The notes: generated from the letters alone by a model not told the origin. DNA of 64,000 nucleotides from Solwaraspora sp. WMMD406 (GCF_029626025.1 NZ_JARUBF010000001.1:7038001-7102000); one strand, 5' to 3'. Numbered from the stretch's first letter, positions 9,168 to 18,442 are shown. A program made the numbers and translations.

Positions 9168-9506
9168 CTACCAGTCGTCCGGCCAGCTTTCGTCAGCGGT
9201 GGTGTCGAGGTTCTGTGGTTCGAGGGGGGTCATGGCGACGAGGGTGAGTCCGTCGAAATCGATTGGGCGGCGTCGGCGTTCGCCTGCGGTGCGCAGGGTG
9301 AAGCCTTGTTCGGTGTTGTCGGGGTGGATGAGGACGGCTGCGCCATCGCCGACGACGGCGCTCGCTGCTTTCCACAGTTCGTCGCGGACTTTTGCTGACA
9401 GGGTGCCGACGAACATGCCGGGGGTGACTTCCATCATCCAGCGGCTGAGGGCGCCTCGGAGGTGGTCGGGTACGGCGGTGGTGGCGAGGACGACCATTGA
9501 CGCCAT
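9168..9506 (-). CDS. cas2: Cas2 (type I-E), system 1
   Basis: 112 residues beginning MASMVVLATTAVPDHLRG, with the I-E Cas2 signature around LSRWMMEVTPGMFVG and a C-terminal FTLRTAGERRR segment. Cas2 dimers bridge two Cas1 dimers to form the spacer integrase. The start may be the first Met or the Met at residue 4. It begins three bases after the cas1 stop and is the last gene of the cas operon. Compared with the 97-residue Cas2 of system 2 it has an extra acidic tail (LDTTADESWPDDW), and its coding end runs into the place where a leader would be expected, 18 bp from array A. Confidence 0.93.
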   Translation of the reverse strand: MASMVVLATTAVPDHLRGALSRWMMEVTPGMFVGTLSAKVRDELWKAASAVVGDGAAVLIHPDNTEQGFTLRTAGERRRRPIDFDGLTLVAMTPLEPQNLDTTADESWPDDW

Positions 9507-9509
9507 GGT

Positions 9510-10472
9510 TCAGTCCCAGGGGTCGGTGCCGTAGTTGACTCCGGAGGGCATGGAGCCGGTGTCGGGGTCCCAGAGGGAGGTGATCTCGGCTGCGGGTTGC
9601 CGTTGTGCGACGGCGTTGTCTGGGTCAAGGAGCTGCTGGATGTCGGTAACGATGGTCGGCATCAGTTTCAGCAGGCGGAACTGGTCGCGGAGTTTGCGTC
9701 GGACGTCGCGTTCGGGTTGGGCTGAGGTGCTCATGGAGAAGGCGAGTGGCACGGTGACCTTCGCCTTGTAGAGGTCGGCGACGTCGTAGACGAAGGCGTG
9801 TTGGGTGCCGCTGTGGACGAAGCCAAGTGCTGGTGAGCATCCGAGGGCGAGGACGACGGCGTGGACGACTCCGTATAGGCAGGCGCTGGCGGCGGACAGG
9901 GCCAGGTTCACGGGGTCCTGGGTGTCCCAGGCGTCGGGGTCGTAGTTGCGGCGAAATTTTCCGGTGCGGTACTTCTGGGCGAGGAGCCGGTAGAGGGCTT
10001 TCATGCGCTGGCCTTCCATGCCGCGCAGTTGTGCCAGGGTGGTGCCGTCGGGGACGGGTTCACCGAATCGGCGTTCGTACATGTGTGTCGCGACTTGTAG
10101 TCGTTGGCCGTCGTCGGCCCAGCAGCGGACTTGTTTCTCGAGCCAGGTGGTGGTGAGGGAGGTGGGGGTGATGCCTGCGTAGGAACGGACGACGCCGGAG
10201 CCGACACAGACGATGGTGGTGCCGTGTCGGGCGAGTGTGGACATGGCGCGGTGGGTGATGGAGGTGCCGGGGCCGAGGAGGAGACAGCTGATGGCGGCGG
10301 TGGGCAGGTAGACGCGTTCGACGCCTTTGGGGGTGTCGACCTGGGCGAGGACTCCGGTGTCGTCCTGGACGATGCGGACGATGTCGGCGTACAGGAAGCT
10401 GAGGGAGTCCGCGACCCTGGGGAGCATGGCCAGGGTCGGGGCCGCGAGCCGGCGGCGTGCGGTGGAGGTCAT
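9510..10472 (-). CDS. cas1: Cas1 integrase (type I-E), system 1
   Basis: 320 residues from ATG 10472, which overlaps the cas6e stop as ATGA. Cas1 is the metal-dependent nuclease-integrase that inserts protospacers at the leader-repeat junction. The catalytic residues fit the family: Glu153 in RGMEGQR, His220 in GFVHSG and Asp233 in YDVADLYKA. The N-terminal beta region contains the usual LLLGPGTSIT segment. Length is typical for I-E Cas1. A longer in-frame extension upstream overlaps cas6e in another frame and was not accepted. Confidence 0.95.
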   Translation of the reverse strand: MTSTARRRLAAPTLAMLPRVADSLSFLYADIVRIVQDDTGVLAQVDTPKGVERVYLPTAAISCLLLGPGTSITHRAMSTLARHGTTIVCVGSGVVRSYAGITPTSLTTTWLEKQVRCWADDGQRLQVATHMYERRFGEPVPDGTTLAQLRGMEGQRMKALYRLLAQKYRTGKFRRNYDPDAWDTQDPVNLALSAASACLYGVVHAVVLALGCSPALGFVHSGTQHAFVYDVADLYKAKVTVPLAFSMSTSAQPERDVRRKLRDQFRLLKLMPTIVTDIQQLLDPDNAVAQRQPAAEITSLWDPDTGSMPSGVNYGTDPWD

Positions 10473-11089
10473 CGCGCGGGAGCCAGGCTGAGTAGTCCGC
10501 AGCCGAAGGAGCGACCGCGTCCGATGCCGGACATGACGGCGGCGCGTGCCTGGTCGGGGTCGGAGATGAACGCGTGGCCTTCGAACAGGGTGATGGCGTG
10601 GCGGACGGGGATCGTGCGGCCGACCGCGGCGGGTTGTGGTTGGGCGTTGATCAGGCGCAGGGTCAGTCCGTGGGCGTCGGCTTTGCGGTGCCACCACTGT
10701 TCGGCGTGTGAGCCGGACAGAGCTACTACTTTGCCGGCGTTGTCGCCTTTCCACGCGCGTTTCGACGCGTTGGCGGCGATCCGGTAGTGCACGGCCATCC
10801 CGGTGGTCAGGGCGTCGAGCAGTGGGGAGATGTCGCGGGTCTGGACGGTGCCGTAGCCGTCGGGCAGCCGGCCGGGGTCGGGTGCCATGGTGGTCTGGAT
10901 CAGCAGTGCCGGGCCGGTGGTGGTGTGGTCGAGCCGGAACAGCACGCCGGCCTGGTGGCGTGGCTGGTCGCCCAGGTTGTCCGGCACTAGTGACATCACC
11001 CTGCGGTGAACGGCGGTGACGTCGCGAAGGTCGCGGCGTGCAGCAGGGTGTCGCAGGTCGGGTGAGATCCGGGTCAGCCAGGCGGTCAC
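10469..11089 (-). CDS. cas6e: Cas6e (CasE/Cse3) crRNA endoribonuclease, system 1
   Basis: 206 residues from GTG 11089 (VTAWLTRISPDLRHPAARR), overlapping the cas5e stop as GTGA. A conserved histidine lies in the N-terminal region (VTAVHRRVMSLV), matching the catalytic His position of Cas6e. The C-terminus has the glycine-rich RNA-binding loop GIGRGRSFGCGLLSLAP. It should cut system 1 repeat transcripts at the base of the CCCCACG hairpin and remain on the crRNA 3' handle in Cascade. The upstream in-frame extension to 11152 is an arginine-rich shadow of cas5e. Confidence 0.93.
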   Translation of the reverse strand: MTAWLTRISPDLRHPAARRDLRDVTAVHRRVMSLVPDNLGDQPRHQAGVLFRLDHTTTGPALLIQTTMAPDPGRLPDGYGTVQTRDISPLLDALTTGMAVHYRIAANASKRAWKGDNAGKVVALSGSHAEQWWHRKADAHGLTLRLINAQPQPAAVGRTIPVRHAITLFEGHAFISDPDQARAAVMSGIGRGRSFGCGLLSLAPAR

Positions 11090-11844
11090 GTTCCGGCTCC
11101 TTGCAGGTATGCGTCGAGAGCGTCCAGATAGTGGGCCCCGGTGCCGGCGCACAGATCGGCCGGCAGGGCGCGGGTGGTGATGTGAACCTGGCGGGTGAGG
11201 TATCGGCGCCGGTGGGGGTGCAGGTCCACGGGGACATCGTTGAGGGTCATCCGGCTCGCGGCGCCGTCGCCGCCGGGTGTCTCGGTGACGAAGTCGACCG
11301 GCACGGTGGCCTCGTCGTCCGCCGGGCGGCGGCGGTGCAGTGGGAGGTCGTCGAGGCGGTCGGCCGCGTCGCTGATCGGGCCGGTCAGGAGGAAGGGGTG
11401 TTCCACCGGGCAGGACCGGCGTCCGAGGTAGGGGGCCCAGACGGGGTTGGTCAGCGCCTCGTGTATGCGGGTGATGAGGGTGTCTGGGCCGGTGACAGCG
11501 ACGGTGAACACGGCGTCGGCGAGGTAGTAGCGGCGGGAGACGATCGTCGCGGTGCCGGGTTGGCGTCGTTTGCCCTCGGCGGTCGGCACGGTCCGGTCGG
11601 TGGGCAGGCCGCCGCCGACGGTGTGGAAGTCGTACATGAGTGTTCCGGGCCGGTCGACGCGGATCGTGAAGTGCGTCGCGGCGAGGTCGTCGATCGGCTC
11701 GCCGCGGCGTCGTCCGAGGGCGGCGGCGATGAGGCCGGTCATCGCCGAGCGGGTGGGGACGGTGGCGGTGTCCCGGACGCTGAAGGTGCTGTGGTCGCCC
11801 CAGGACTGCATCGGTCCGGCCAGCCGCAGCAGCAGACCGGTCAC
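11086..11844 (-). CDS. cas5e: Cas5e (CasD) Cascade subunit, system 1
   Basis: 252 residues from GTG 11844 (VTGLLLRLAGPMQSWGDHS), overlapping the cas7e stop as GTGA. LRLAGPMQSWG is the hallmark N-terminus of Cas5e, followed by PTRSAMTGLIAAALGRRRG. The mid-protein contains the usual YDFHTV and RRYYLADAVF segments. Cas5e caps the 5' handle of the crRNA and joins Cse1 to the Cas7 backbone. The order cse1-cse2-cas7-cas5-cas6 supports the call. Confidence 0.95.
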   Translation of the reverse strand: MTGLLLRLAGPMQSWGDHSTFSVRDTATVPTRSAMTGLIAAALGRRRGEPIDDLAATHFTIRVDRPGTLMYDFHTVGGGLPTDRTVPTAEGKRRQPGTATIVSRRYYLADAVFTVAVTGPDTLITRIHEALTNPVWAPYLGRRSCPVEHPFLLTGPISDAADRLDDLPLHRRRPADDEATVPVDFVTETPGGDGAASRMTLNDVPVDLHPHRRRYLTRQVHITTRALPADLCAGTGAHYLDALDAYLQGAGT

Positions 11845-12983
11845 CGCGTCCTCACATGGTCGACGGCGGCGGTGATCAGGCTGTCGAAGCTTGGGCAGGC
11901 GTCGCCGAGGTGTTCCAGCCCCTTGTCGTCGATCGTGGCGTGGCCGTGGAAGATCCGGCCGCGCTCGCCGAGGAGCCGGTGGATCCGATTGGCGTAGTCG
12001 GCGAGTCGTTGGCGCGACGCGTCGGCGTAGCCGCTGTCCCACGATGCGCGTACCGGGGTCTCGAAGGCGGCGGCCAGGGATACCGGCCGGTCGGCCCGGA
12101 CCGTGATGTAGGCCAGGTCGGGGACCGTAAACGGTGCGGTGGAGTTTTTCTTGGCCTGCGGCATGGCGGTGATGAACGCCGACAGGAACGCCGCGGTGAG
12201 CTCGATCGCCGTGGCACGGTCGTCGAGGTTGGCGACGAGGTCGTCGAGGTTGACGCTGGCGTACCGGTAGAACGTACCGGCGCTGAACTCGGCGCTGTTC
12301 ATGTGCCCGCTGCCGGTCTGGTCGGCGTCGGCTTTGAGGTCGTCCACTGCGGTGAAGAAGTCGACCTGCGGGTCGGTGGCGTGGGTGGTGAACGCGTGGG
12401 CGACCTGGACAGCGCCGTCGACGTTGGTGCCGGGCAGCTCCGCCAGCATCCGCCCGAACAGGTTGATCACGTCGTTGCGGCGGCCCATCACCTCGCGGAC
12501 GCCGTCGGCCGGTAGCGGCGCTTCCCCCTTCTTGAGTTTGACCGTCCCCGCCCGTAGACCGGTGAGCCGTTCACGGTGCTCGACACACAGGTCGGCCAGC
12601 TCGTCGAAGGCCCGCTCGGGCAGGTAGAACAGCACCTGCGCCTCACCGGTGTCCTTGTCGACCTTGAAACCGTCGACCTTAACCGCGATCGTGGTGAGTG
12701 TGGCCATGACCTGCGCCGCCGCGTAGGTTGCCAGCTCGGGCTCCCAGCCCCGATCGGTCAGACGCGTCTGCACGGCCTGCGGCAGGCGCCGGGTGCGCTT
12801 GGCCGCGTCGCCCGAGGAGGCCTCCAGCTCTTCCCGGACGGCGCGTTTCCAGCATTGGCTGGACACGCGGGTCCGTTCGGCGTATCCGAACCGCACCGTC
12901 TTCGGCGAGCCCAGGTCATCGCGGTTGAGGTTGGCGTACGGAACGGTCTGCAGCAGGTGGATCTCGACGTATCGGGCGGTCAT
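11841..12983 (-). CDS. cas7e: Cas7e (CasC/Cse4) Cascade backbone, system 1
   Basis: 380 residues from ATG 12983, preceded by GGAGGA. The N-terminus MTARYVEIHLLQTVPYANLNRDD and the following TRVSSQCWKRAVRE are diagnostic for Cas7e; FFTAVDDL and YRYASVNLDDL are further conserved segments. Six copies would polymerise along the crRNA. It overlaps cse2 by four bases (ATGA) and cas5e by four (GTGA), indicating tight translational coupling. An upstream in-frame start at 13064 would add an arginine/proline-rich leader from the cse2 region and was rejected. Confidence 0.96.
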   Translation of the reverse strand: MTARYVEIHLLQTVPYANLNRDDLGSPKTVRFGYAERTRVSSQCWKRAVREELEASSGDAAKRTRRLPQAVQTRLTDRGWEPELATYAAAQVMATLTTIAVKVDGFKVDKDTGEAQVLFYLPERAFDELADLCVEHRERLTGLRAGTVKLKKGEAPLPADGVREVMGRRNDVINLFGRMLAELPGTNVDGAVQVAHAFTTHATDPQVDFFTAVDDLKADADQTGSGHMNSAEFSAGTFYRYASVNLDDLVANLDDRATAIELTAAFLSAFITAMPQAKKNSTAPFTVPDLAYITVRADRPVSLAAAFETPVRASWDSGYADASRQRLADYANRIHRLLGERGRIFHGHATIDDKGLEHLGDACPSFDSLITAAVDHVRTR

Positions 12984-13645
12984 GCTGATTCCTCCAGGTT
13001 GGGGTCGCGCCGCGCGGCGCGGCGGTCGGCTTGGTGCAGGACGCGGTAGAACGACTGAAGCCACCGTTTGGCGACCCAGTCACGGCGGTACCGCCACTGG
13101 CAGAGATCCTCGAGAAGCTGTGCCCAGTTCACCTCGACCTCGACCGCGCCGATGTAGCGGACGACGCCGGCCAGCTGCTGGTACACGCCCGGATAGCCTT
13201 GCCGGACCAGCAGATGCAGCCGCTTCTCGGCGGCGGCCCGGTTCATCGCCCGACGGCCTGTGCCCGGCCGGCACACCGCCCACGCCAGCGACGCCCCCAG
13301 ATTGGCCCTGGTGGGCGGCCCGCCGTCAGCGCCCGGCCCGTCGGTTTCCTCAGTGACCTCATCGACGTCCTGTCCAGAGGTCTCACTAGCCGTGTCGGTG
13401 TCCGCCCGGTCCCGGGTGGCCCCGGCGATCATCGCCGCCACCGCGTAGTAGGCGTACTCGTGCTCTCTGGACACCCCGGCGGGTAGCAGCGGCGCGACGA
13501 CCGCGTGCATCGTGTGTGCCTGCTCCGGGGGGCGACGCAGACCGCGCCGTAACGCGGCCCGCTGGCCGCGGTCACGGGCGCACCGCTCGGTGACCCTGCT
13601 GACGAACCTGTCAGACGGCCGTTGTTCGACATCTGTGGATGTCAC
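12980..13645 (-). CDS. cse2: Cse2 (CasB, Cas11e) Cascade small subunit, system 1
   Basis: 221 residues from GTG 13645, overlapping the cse1 stop (GTGA). The helical small-subunit pattern is visible: the AMNRAAAEKRLHLLVRQ helix, then VNWAQLLEDLCQWR and WLQSFYRV, all typical of Cse2. An acidic linker (about 80-105, DTASETSGQDVDEVTEETD) interrupts the N-terminal domain and is not part of the core fold. Two copies normally stabilise the R-loop and non-target strand in Cascade. Identified from family motifs and its place between cse1 and cas7e. Confidence 0.92.
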   Translation of the reverse strand: MTSTDVEQRPSDRFVSRVTERCARDRGQRAALRRGLRRPPEQAHTMHAVVAPLLPAGVSREHEYAYYAVAAMIAGATRDRADTDTASETSGQDVDEVTEETDGPGADGGPPTRANLGASLAWAVCRPGTGRRAMNRAAAEKRLHLLVRQGYPGVYQQLAGVVRYIGAVEVEVNWAQLLEDLCQWRYRRDWVAKRWLQSFYRVLHQADRRAARRDPNLEESA

Positions 13646-15126
13646 GTGGCGGATCCTTTCTTCGCTGGAGTGGACAGCAGCCGGTGCGCCGTCTGAACGG
13701 CTCGCACGATCCGGGGTGGACTCGCCTCACCGTCCGCGGCGTAGTCGATGGCCTCGTGCCCGAGGCGGGCGAACGCCCGGCCGCCGTCGGTGAACCGGCC
13801 CTCACCGACGTGCTTCCAGAACACCGCCTCCGCGCGCGCCCAGTAGTACGCCTCGCCCGTGCGAGCCCACGGGCCGTCGCGGTCCTTCACGTTGGCCACG
13901 TCCCGCCACGCCTGCCGCAACGACGTGCCCACCCGCCGGCCGATCGTCTCCGCCGCCCGGGTCAACACGGCCACCCCGTCAGCCGTGACCGGGTCACGCT
14001 CCCGAAGCCACCCCAGGACCGGTGGCGTCACCGCCGTGAACCACTGCCGGTCCTTGGCCTGCCCGTCCTGGTCGAACCCGTACGCCCGTATCCGCCCGTC
14101 CAGCCCGAGATCCGCCGCGGTGATCATGATGTCGGGGCGATGAGACGTGATCTCGCTGCTACCGCCCAGCAGGGCATCGACGTCACGCCACAACGCCCGG
14201 GAGCCGTCGGCCGGAAGCTGATACCAGCCGCCCTCCTTTTTCTGCCGCCGCACCACATACGGGTCGTCCTGCTCCGGGCCGGGAAGACGCCACGACCAGG
14301 TCACGTAGGCGTCCGTCACCGCCTCCCCAGCCCCGTCGGGCACAAGCAGCACCGCGTGCCGTGCCCGACCGGTCAACGCCCCGCACGGCCACGACGCCGA
14401 CCACGGAACAGCGAGCGGATCCGGCAGCTCATCCCGCTCCCAGGGACACAGATCGGGCTCCTCGTTCTGCCCCGTCCTCCCGGGCGGAACCCCCACGACC
14501 AGTGACTCGAACAAGTTCTCGCCGAGCGGGTGGTACGACATGGCACCCCGCAACGGCCCAGCGTTGCTGTTGGCGAACCGTTGACCCGCCACCTCACGAC
14601 TGCTGCACCGGCCCGACGCGCCGTAATACAACTGCGCGATCAGATACCAGGCAGCCTCCCCCGCCGGCAGCGCCACCGCGTCAGCGTCCGTGTGATGTCC
14701 GAACCACACCTGCGTGTTCCCGGCCGGTCGGTCGAACACCAACTTGTTCACACCCGACGACCTCGGACACTCCACGGCCAGCCGAGGATCCTGCAACCAC
14801 GGCCGGACAGAGTCGAACAGATCGAACCGTCCCCGGTACTTCGCGAAATAGGCGTCCACCTCCTCCGCGACAAACGCCCCCTGATCCAGCACCAGATCCT
14901 GACGCCGCCGCCACTGCGCCCCGCCCACAGAGTCCAGCCCGGTCACCCGGGCAGTGATCGCGTACAGGATCCGCCACAGCCCCGACGCCGCCGGCGGCAC
15001 CGGCAACACCATGTCCTCGAAGCACGCCGCGCGGACAAACAACTCCCGGAGCCCGACCAGCACGGACTCACCGCGGGCCACCACCGGAATCCACGGCCGA
15101 TCGACCAGATCGAACGATTTCGTCAT
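13642..15126 (-). CDS. cse1: Cse1 (CasA, Cas8e) large subunit, system 1
   Basis: 494 residues from ATG 15126. The N-terminus MTKSFDLVDRPWIPVV is the standard Cse1 opening. The RFDLFDSVRPWLQDP and FGHHTDADAVALP segments follow, then the WYLIAQLYYGASGRC region. Cse1 recognises the PAM and recruits Cas3. Length is close to the family norm and 58 residues shorter than Cse1 of system 2. It is the first gene of a seven-gene run ending at cas2, with overlaps or gaps of three bases or less throughout. A separate promoter is likely because 544 bp separate it from cas3. Confidence 0.94.
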   Translation of the reverse strand: MTKSFDLVDRPWIPVVARGESVLVGLRELFVRAACFEDMVLPVPPAASGLWRILYAITARVTGLDSVGGAQWRRRQDLVLDQGAFVAEEVDAYFAKYRGRFDLFDSVRPWLQDPRLAVECPRSSGVNKLVFDRPAGNTQVWFGHHTDADAVALPAGEAAWYLIAQLYYGASGRCSSREVAGQRFANSNAGPLRGAMSYHPLGENLFESLVVGVPPGRTGQNEEPDLCPWERDELPDPLAVPWSASWPCGALTGRARHAVLLVPDGAGEAVTDAYVTWSWRLPGPEQDDPYVVRRQKKEGGWYQLPADGSRALWRDVDALLGGSSEITSHRPDIMITAADLGLDGRIRAYGFDQDGQAKDRQWFTAVTPPVLGWLRERDPVTADGVAVLTRAAETIGRRVGTSLRQAWRDVANVKDRDGPWARTGEAYYWARAEAVFWKHVGEGRFTDGGRAFARLGHEAIDYAADGEASPPRIVRAVQTAHRLLSTPAKKGSAT

Positions 15127-15284
15127 TGATGTGATCGCTTTCAGTTAGGAAGCGCGTCGAGGTTGCCGAACTCACGTCCCGATGCGAAGCGCCGTGTCGG
15201 CTGTTTGACATACAGTCCCTGCGGAATCTCACTGTGGGGGTGCTCCAGTCGTCGGCCGGGCCCTGGTCCAATGGCGATCGACCT

Positions 15285-15336
15285 CCTCACTTCCGTGAGG
15301 TGGGGTTGCCGGCGGGTCTGACCCGCCGGCAACCCC
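15285..15336. promoter_or_regulatory. Tandem hairpins in the cas3-cse1 gap, system 1
   Basis: 15302-15317 (GGGGTTGCCGGCGGGT) and 15321-15336 are perfect inverted copies around a 3-nt loop, a 16-bp stem. Immediately left, CCTCAC TTCC GTGAGG (15285-15300) forms a second small hairpin. No T-run follows on either strand. It could end the cas3 or small-ORF transcript, or act as an attenuator ahead of cse1. Confidence 0.6.
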
Positions 15337-15345
15337 GCTCTTCCA

Positions 15346-15462
15346 CTACTGGACGATGGCGGCCCATGTCACGAACAGGTGCACGACGATCACCACGATC
15401 GCCAACACCGACGCGGCCGGCAACCGCACCGAGATACCGAGCCCTGCTCCGCAGTCTTCCAC
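15346..15462 (-). CDS. Putative 38-residue single-pass membrane peptide between cas3 and cse1
   Basis: From GTG 15462, five bases after AGGAG, the minus frame reads VEDCGAGLGISVRLPAAS, then a hydrophobic helix VLAIVVIVVHLFVTW, ending AAIVQ. The stop sits 10 bp before the 16-bp-stem hairpin. A ribosome binding site, a clean transmembrane helix and the hairpin after the stop support a real small gene, but there is no homology evidence. The GTG at 15468 would add two residues. I do not recognise the family. Confidence 0.4.
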   Translation of the reverse strand: MEDCGAGLGISVRLPAASVLAIVVIVVHLFVTWAAIVQ

Positions 15463-15670
15463 ACGCACTCCTGAAGGTCGTAGGTAGAGATTCAGGAAGA
15501 GAGTACGCTGACGGTGCGTAACCATGGGTGCGACGCCCCGGCCGCTTCACTGGGAGGTGGGCACCGAAGTGCTGAAACGTTGATGATCTGTGACGCACCG
15601 CATACTCTTCAAGATCCAATCAGTGTCTCCGATGCCCGTTTGAGGAGTTTTGCACTTCTCAATCTGAGCT
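15463..15670. other. cas3-cse1 spacer region, system 1
   Basis: 208 bp between the cas3 stop and the small ORF without a supported gene. It is less GC-rich than its surroundings (for example near 15585-15670) and could hold the promoter for the small ORF and the cse1-cas2 genes on the minus strand. Confidence 0.35.
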
Positions 15671-18442
15671 CTAATCCGATACGGAGACGACGAGGCCGAG
15701 TTCTTGGTCGAGGTGGGCCGTCCTGTTGCCCCAGACAGCCGGCTGCGCACCGTCCGTGCCAATCTGGAACCACAGCGGTCGCAGGTCCTTGAGCCAGCCG
15801 TTGTCACCCCAGCTCGGCGGCAGGGCCAGAGCGGGCTCGTAGCCCCGCAGAAGGTCCGCCCGTACCGGGATGGTCTCCTGCAGGATGGTCCTCACCTCGG
15901 TGTTCCTGAACCGACCGCCAGAACCGGAGCCTCGCCGCGGCAGCGCGACCCGTCGGTGTGGATCCAGCCATTGCTGGCCGTCCTCGTCGAGGTAGCAGCA
16001 GAGGATCCGGTCGGAGTCGGCTCCCAGACGGGTCGTCGCCCGCCACTCAGGGGTCTCGTTGTGGCTCAACACGGCCAGGTCGGCGACCTCCGCCGGGTGC
16101 GGGATGACCCCCAGCTCCGCCACCCCTTGCTTCGCCCTTCCCTGCGCCCAATACTCGTCGTACTCCGCGCTCAGCACCGGGTCGTCGACGATCAGCCCTG
16201 GAACGTACACCGCCTCCACATGCTCCTGCACCGACTCCGGAACGGCGATACTGTCGATCCCCGCCAGACGAAGATGCGTGGCCCGCAGCAGGTACCGCGA
16301 ATACACCTCGCCCCACGCCGCCGGCCGGACATGCCCCTCACCGGACGCGTCCCGCGGGTCGAGCACCACCACCCGCGGCCCCGCGGCCCACGACGGCCTC
16401 ACCCGCAGGTGACGCTGACACCGGCCCGCCCGCTGCAGCAGCTGGGCCATCGGCGCGAGGTCGGTCACCAACAGATCGAAGTCCAGATCCAGAGACTGCT
16501 CGATCACCTGAGTCGCGACCACGATCACCGGAACCGACCGGTCCCCGTCCCTGCCCAACCTGCCGGTGATCTGCGCCGTGATCTCCTCTCGCCGACGAGC
16601 CGGGAACCGGGAATGCAACAGCAGCACATCCACGCCGGTCGGCGCCCAGTTCCGCACCAGACGCCAGGTCCGCTGAGCGTCGTTGACCGTGTTACAGACC
16701 ACCGCGGCGCAGCCACCGACCGACGCCACCGGAGCCAGCACCTGCCGTAGAACATCACGACGATCCAACGGATTCGCGTCCGGCCCCGTGACATGCCGGA
16801 CCGCACGGACGTCAACGCCGAACCGCATCGTCCGGCCCGCCACGACCCGCTCACGCGCGGCCGAGGAGATCGTGACCACGCCACCCTTCGCGGCGGGCAC
16901 GAACGACCACCCCGGATACGGCACGGCCACCCGCTCCGGCTCCGTGCCGGCACCCTCCTGATACGCCTGGACAAGAGCGGCCGCCTGCGACGACGGCAGC
17001 GTCGCCGACAGCAACACCACCGGGCAGCCGTACCTACCCAACCAGTTCAACAACCGCCGCAACAACGCGCTCATGTACTCGTCGTAGGAGTGCGCCTCAT
17101 CGACGATGAACACCTTGCCCGACAGGCCCAACAACCGCAGCGCGTTGTGCCTGGTGGTCAAAGCGGCCAGCAGCGCCTGATCGATCGTCCCCACCGCCAT
17201 CGGAGCCAACAGGCCACGCTTACGGCCACGCAGCCACTCCGGCGCCACCACATGACCGCCGGGGTCGTCGGACACCACCACGCCCGACTCGTCGACCTCA
17301 GCAGCCGCCCGTGCCTCATACTCGGCGTTCAGCCACGACATGCTGTGCAACAGCGTCACCGGTGCCGGACCGTCAGCCAGCTTCACCGCGAACTCCCGAA
17401 CCCGGCGATACATCTCGTCGGACGTCGCCATCGTCGGCAACGCGAAGAAGAAGCCACCGGCCCCGCACACCTCAGCCAACCGGCGAGCCGACACCAACCC
17501 CGCTTCCGTCTTGCCGTCCCCTGTCGCCGCCGTCACGACCAGCAGCCCCGGACCATTCACCACGGGCAGCAACTCGTCGATGATCGACCGTTGAAGCGCA
17601 TTCGGACGATGCGGGAACAAATCGGCGAACCCGGCCGCGCGATACGAGGGAATCCCCAACCCGGCCTCATCGACCAGAGCCACAGCCGGATCGGTCAACT
17701 CCGATAGATGAGCCGCTGCGGACTCCACCGTCGCCAACTCCGGCACCCGCGACAACTGCCGACGTAGAAAGTGCTCCTGACTGGCCAACCAGTCCGCCAA
17801 GATCACAAGCCCTGTGATCAGGACACAGGCCGCAGCGTCCGCTGCCGCTGGCGGCGTCGGCGAACCCACCGCACCATGAACCACCCGAACCAAAGCCTCA
17901 CGCTGCCGAGCCCAAGCGCCCCCACCCAACTGCAGACGCCCACCATGAGGACCACTGGTCTGATGAAAACGACCATGGTGCCCACCGACGACCTGCCCCA
18001 CCCGGTACGCCATACGGTCACTGGCCCGGCGCCCCGACTGCGGATACCCAAGCGCCCCCAGAAGCCCCGGCAACGCCAGCTGACCAGCGACGTCATGCGC
18101 CAACGAGCAATCAACGCGACCGTCCCCATAGTCGCCGCCTCGGCACAGCGCGGTGAACGCCGCCTCGTTCTTTTCCTGGAACCCAGGTATCGCCTTACCG
18201 ACATCATGCAACCCGGCCCAGAACATGATCAACGACCTGGCGTGACCCTCATCAACAGCCAACCCCTCCACGATGATCCTGCGCTGATTCGCCGCCAGGT
18301 ATCGATCCCACAACACACCCGCCACCGCAGCCGCATCGATCAGATGCCAGACCACCGGGTACGGCCGCACCAGCCCCTTAGACTTCCCCCAGATCCCAGC
18401 ATCGACCCACTCCCGATCGGCGCTCACTCCAATGTCCCCCAC
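15671..18442 (-). CDS. cas3: Cas3 HD nuclease-helicase (type I-E), system 1
   Basis: 923 residues from GTG 18442 (VGDIGVSADREW); a GTG six codons in is an alternative. The N-terminal HD nuclease has His33 (WHLIDAAAV), His79-Asp80 (LHDVGKA) and a VVGGHHGRFH motif. The SF2 helicase has Walker A TAATGDGKT (Lys311), DEAH at 448-451 (VDEAHSYD), LLSATLP near 480 and QRAGRCQRH as motif VI. Cas3 is recruited to Cascade-bound DNA and degrades it 3'-5'. It lies 544 bp upstream of cse1 on the same strand and is divergent from array B, whose first repeat is 103 bp away. All key motifs are intact. Confidence 0.96.
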   Translation of the reverse strand: MGDIGVSADREWVDAGIWGKSKGLVRPYPVVWHLIDAAAVAGVLWDRYLAANQRRIIVEGLAVDEGHARSLIMFWAGLHDVGKAIPGFQEKNEAAFTALCRGGDYGDGRVDCSLAHDVAGQLALPGLLGALGYPQSGRRASDRMAYRVGQVVGGHHGRFHQTSGPHGGRLQLGGGAWARQREALVRVVHGAVGSPTPPAAADAAACVLITGLVILADWLASQEHFLRRQLSRVPELATVESAAAHLSELTDPAVALVDEAGLGIPSYRAAGFADLFPHRPNALQRSIIDELLPVVNGPGLLVVTAATGDGKTEAGLVSARRLAEVCGAGGFFFALPTMATSDEMYRRVREFAVKLADGPAPVTLLHSMSWLNAEYEARAAAEVDESGVVVSDDPGGHVVAPEWLRGRKRGLLAPMAVGTIDQALLAALTTRHNALRLLGLSGKVFIVDEAHSYDEYMSALLRRLLNWLGRYGCPVVLLSATLPSSQAAALVQAYQEGAGTEPERVAVPYPGWSFVPAAKGGVVTISSAARERVVAGRTMRFGVDVRAVRHVTGPDANPLDRRDVLRQVLAPVASVGGCAAVVCNTVNDAQRTWRLVRNWAPTGVDVLLLHSRFPARRREEITAQITGRLGRDGDRSVPVIVVATQVIEQSLDLDFDLLVTDLAPMAQLLQRAGRCQRHLRVRPSWAAGPRVVVLDPRDASGEGHVRPAAWGEVYSRYLLRATHLRLAGIDSIAVPESVQEHVEAVYVPGLIVDDPVLSAEYDEYWAQGRAKQGVAELGVIPHPAEVADLAVLSHNETPEWRATTRLGADSDRILCCYLDEDGQQWLDPHRRVALPRRGSGSGGRFRNTEVRTILQETIPVRADLLRGYEPALALPPSWGDNGWLKDLRPLWFQIGTDGAQPAVWGNRTAHLDQELGLVVSVSD

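Noticed and set aside
7185-9398. Many long overlapping frames through array A on both strands encoding repeated TPPRAWGG or SPRTWGCS peptides
   Set aside because: The period is that of the CRISPR repeat read in successive frames; starts and stops only reflect the array.
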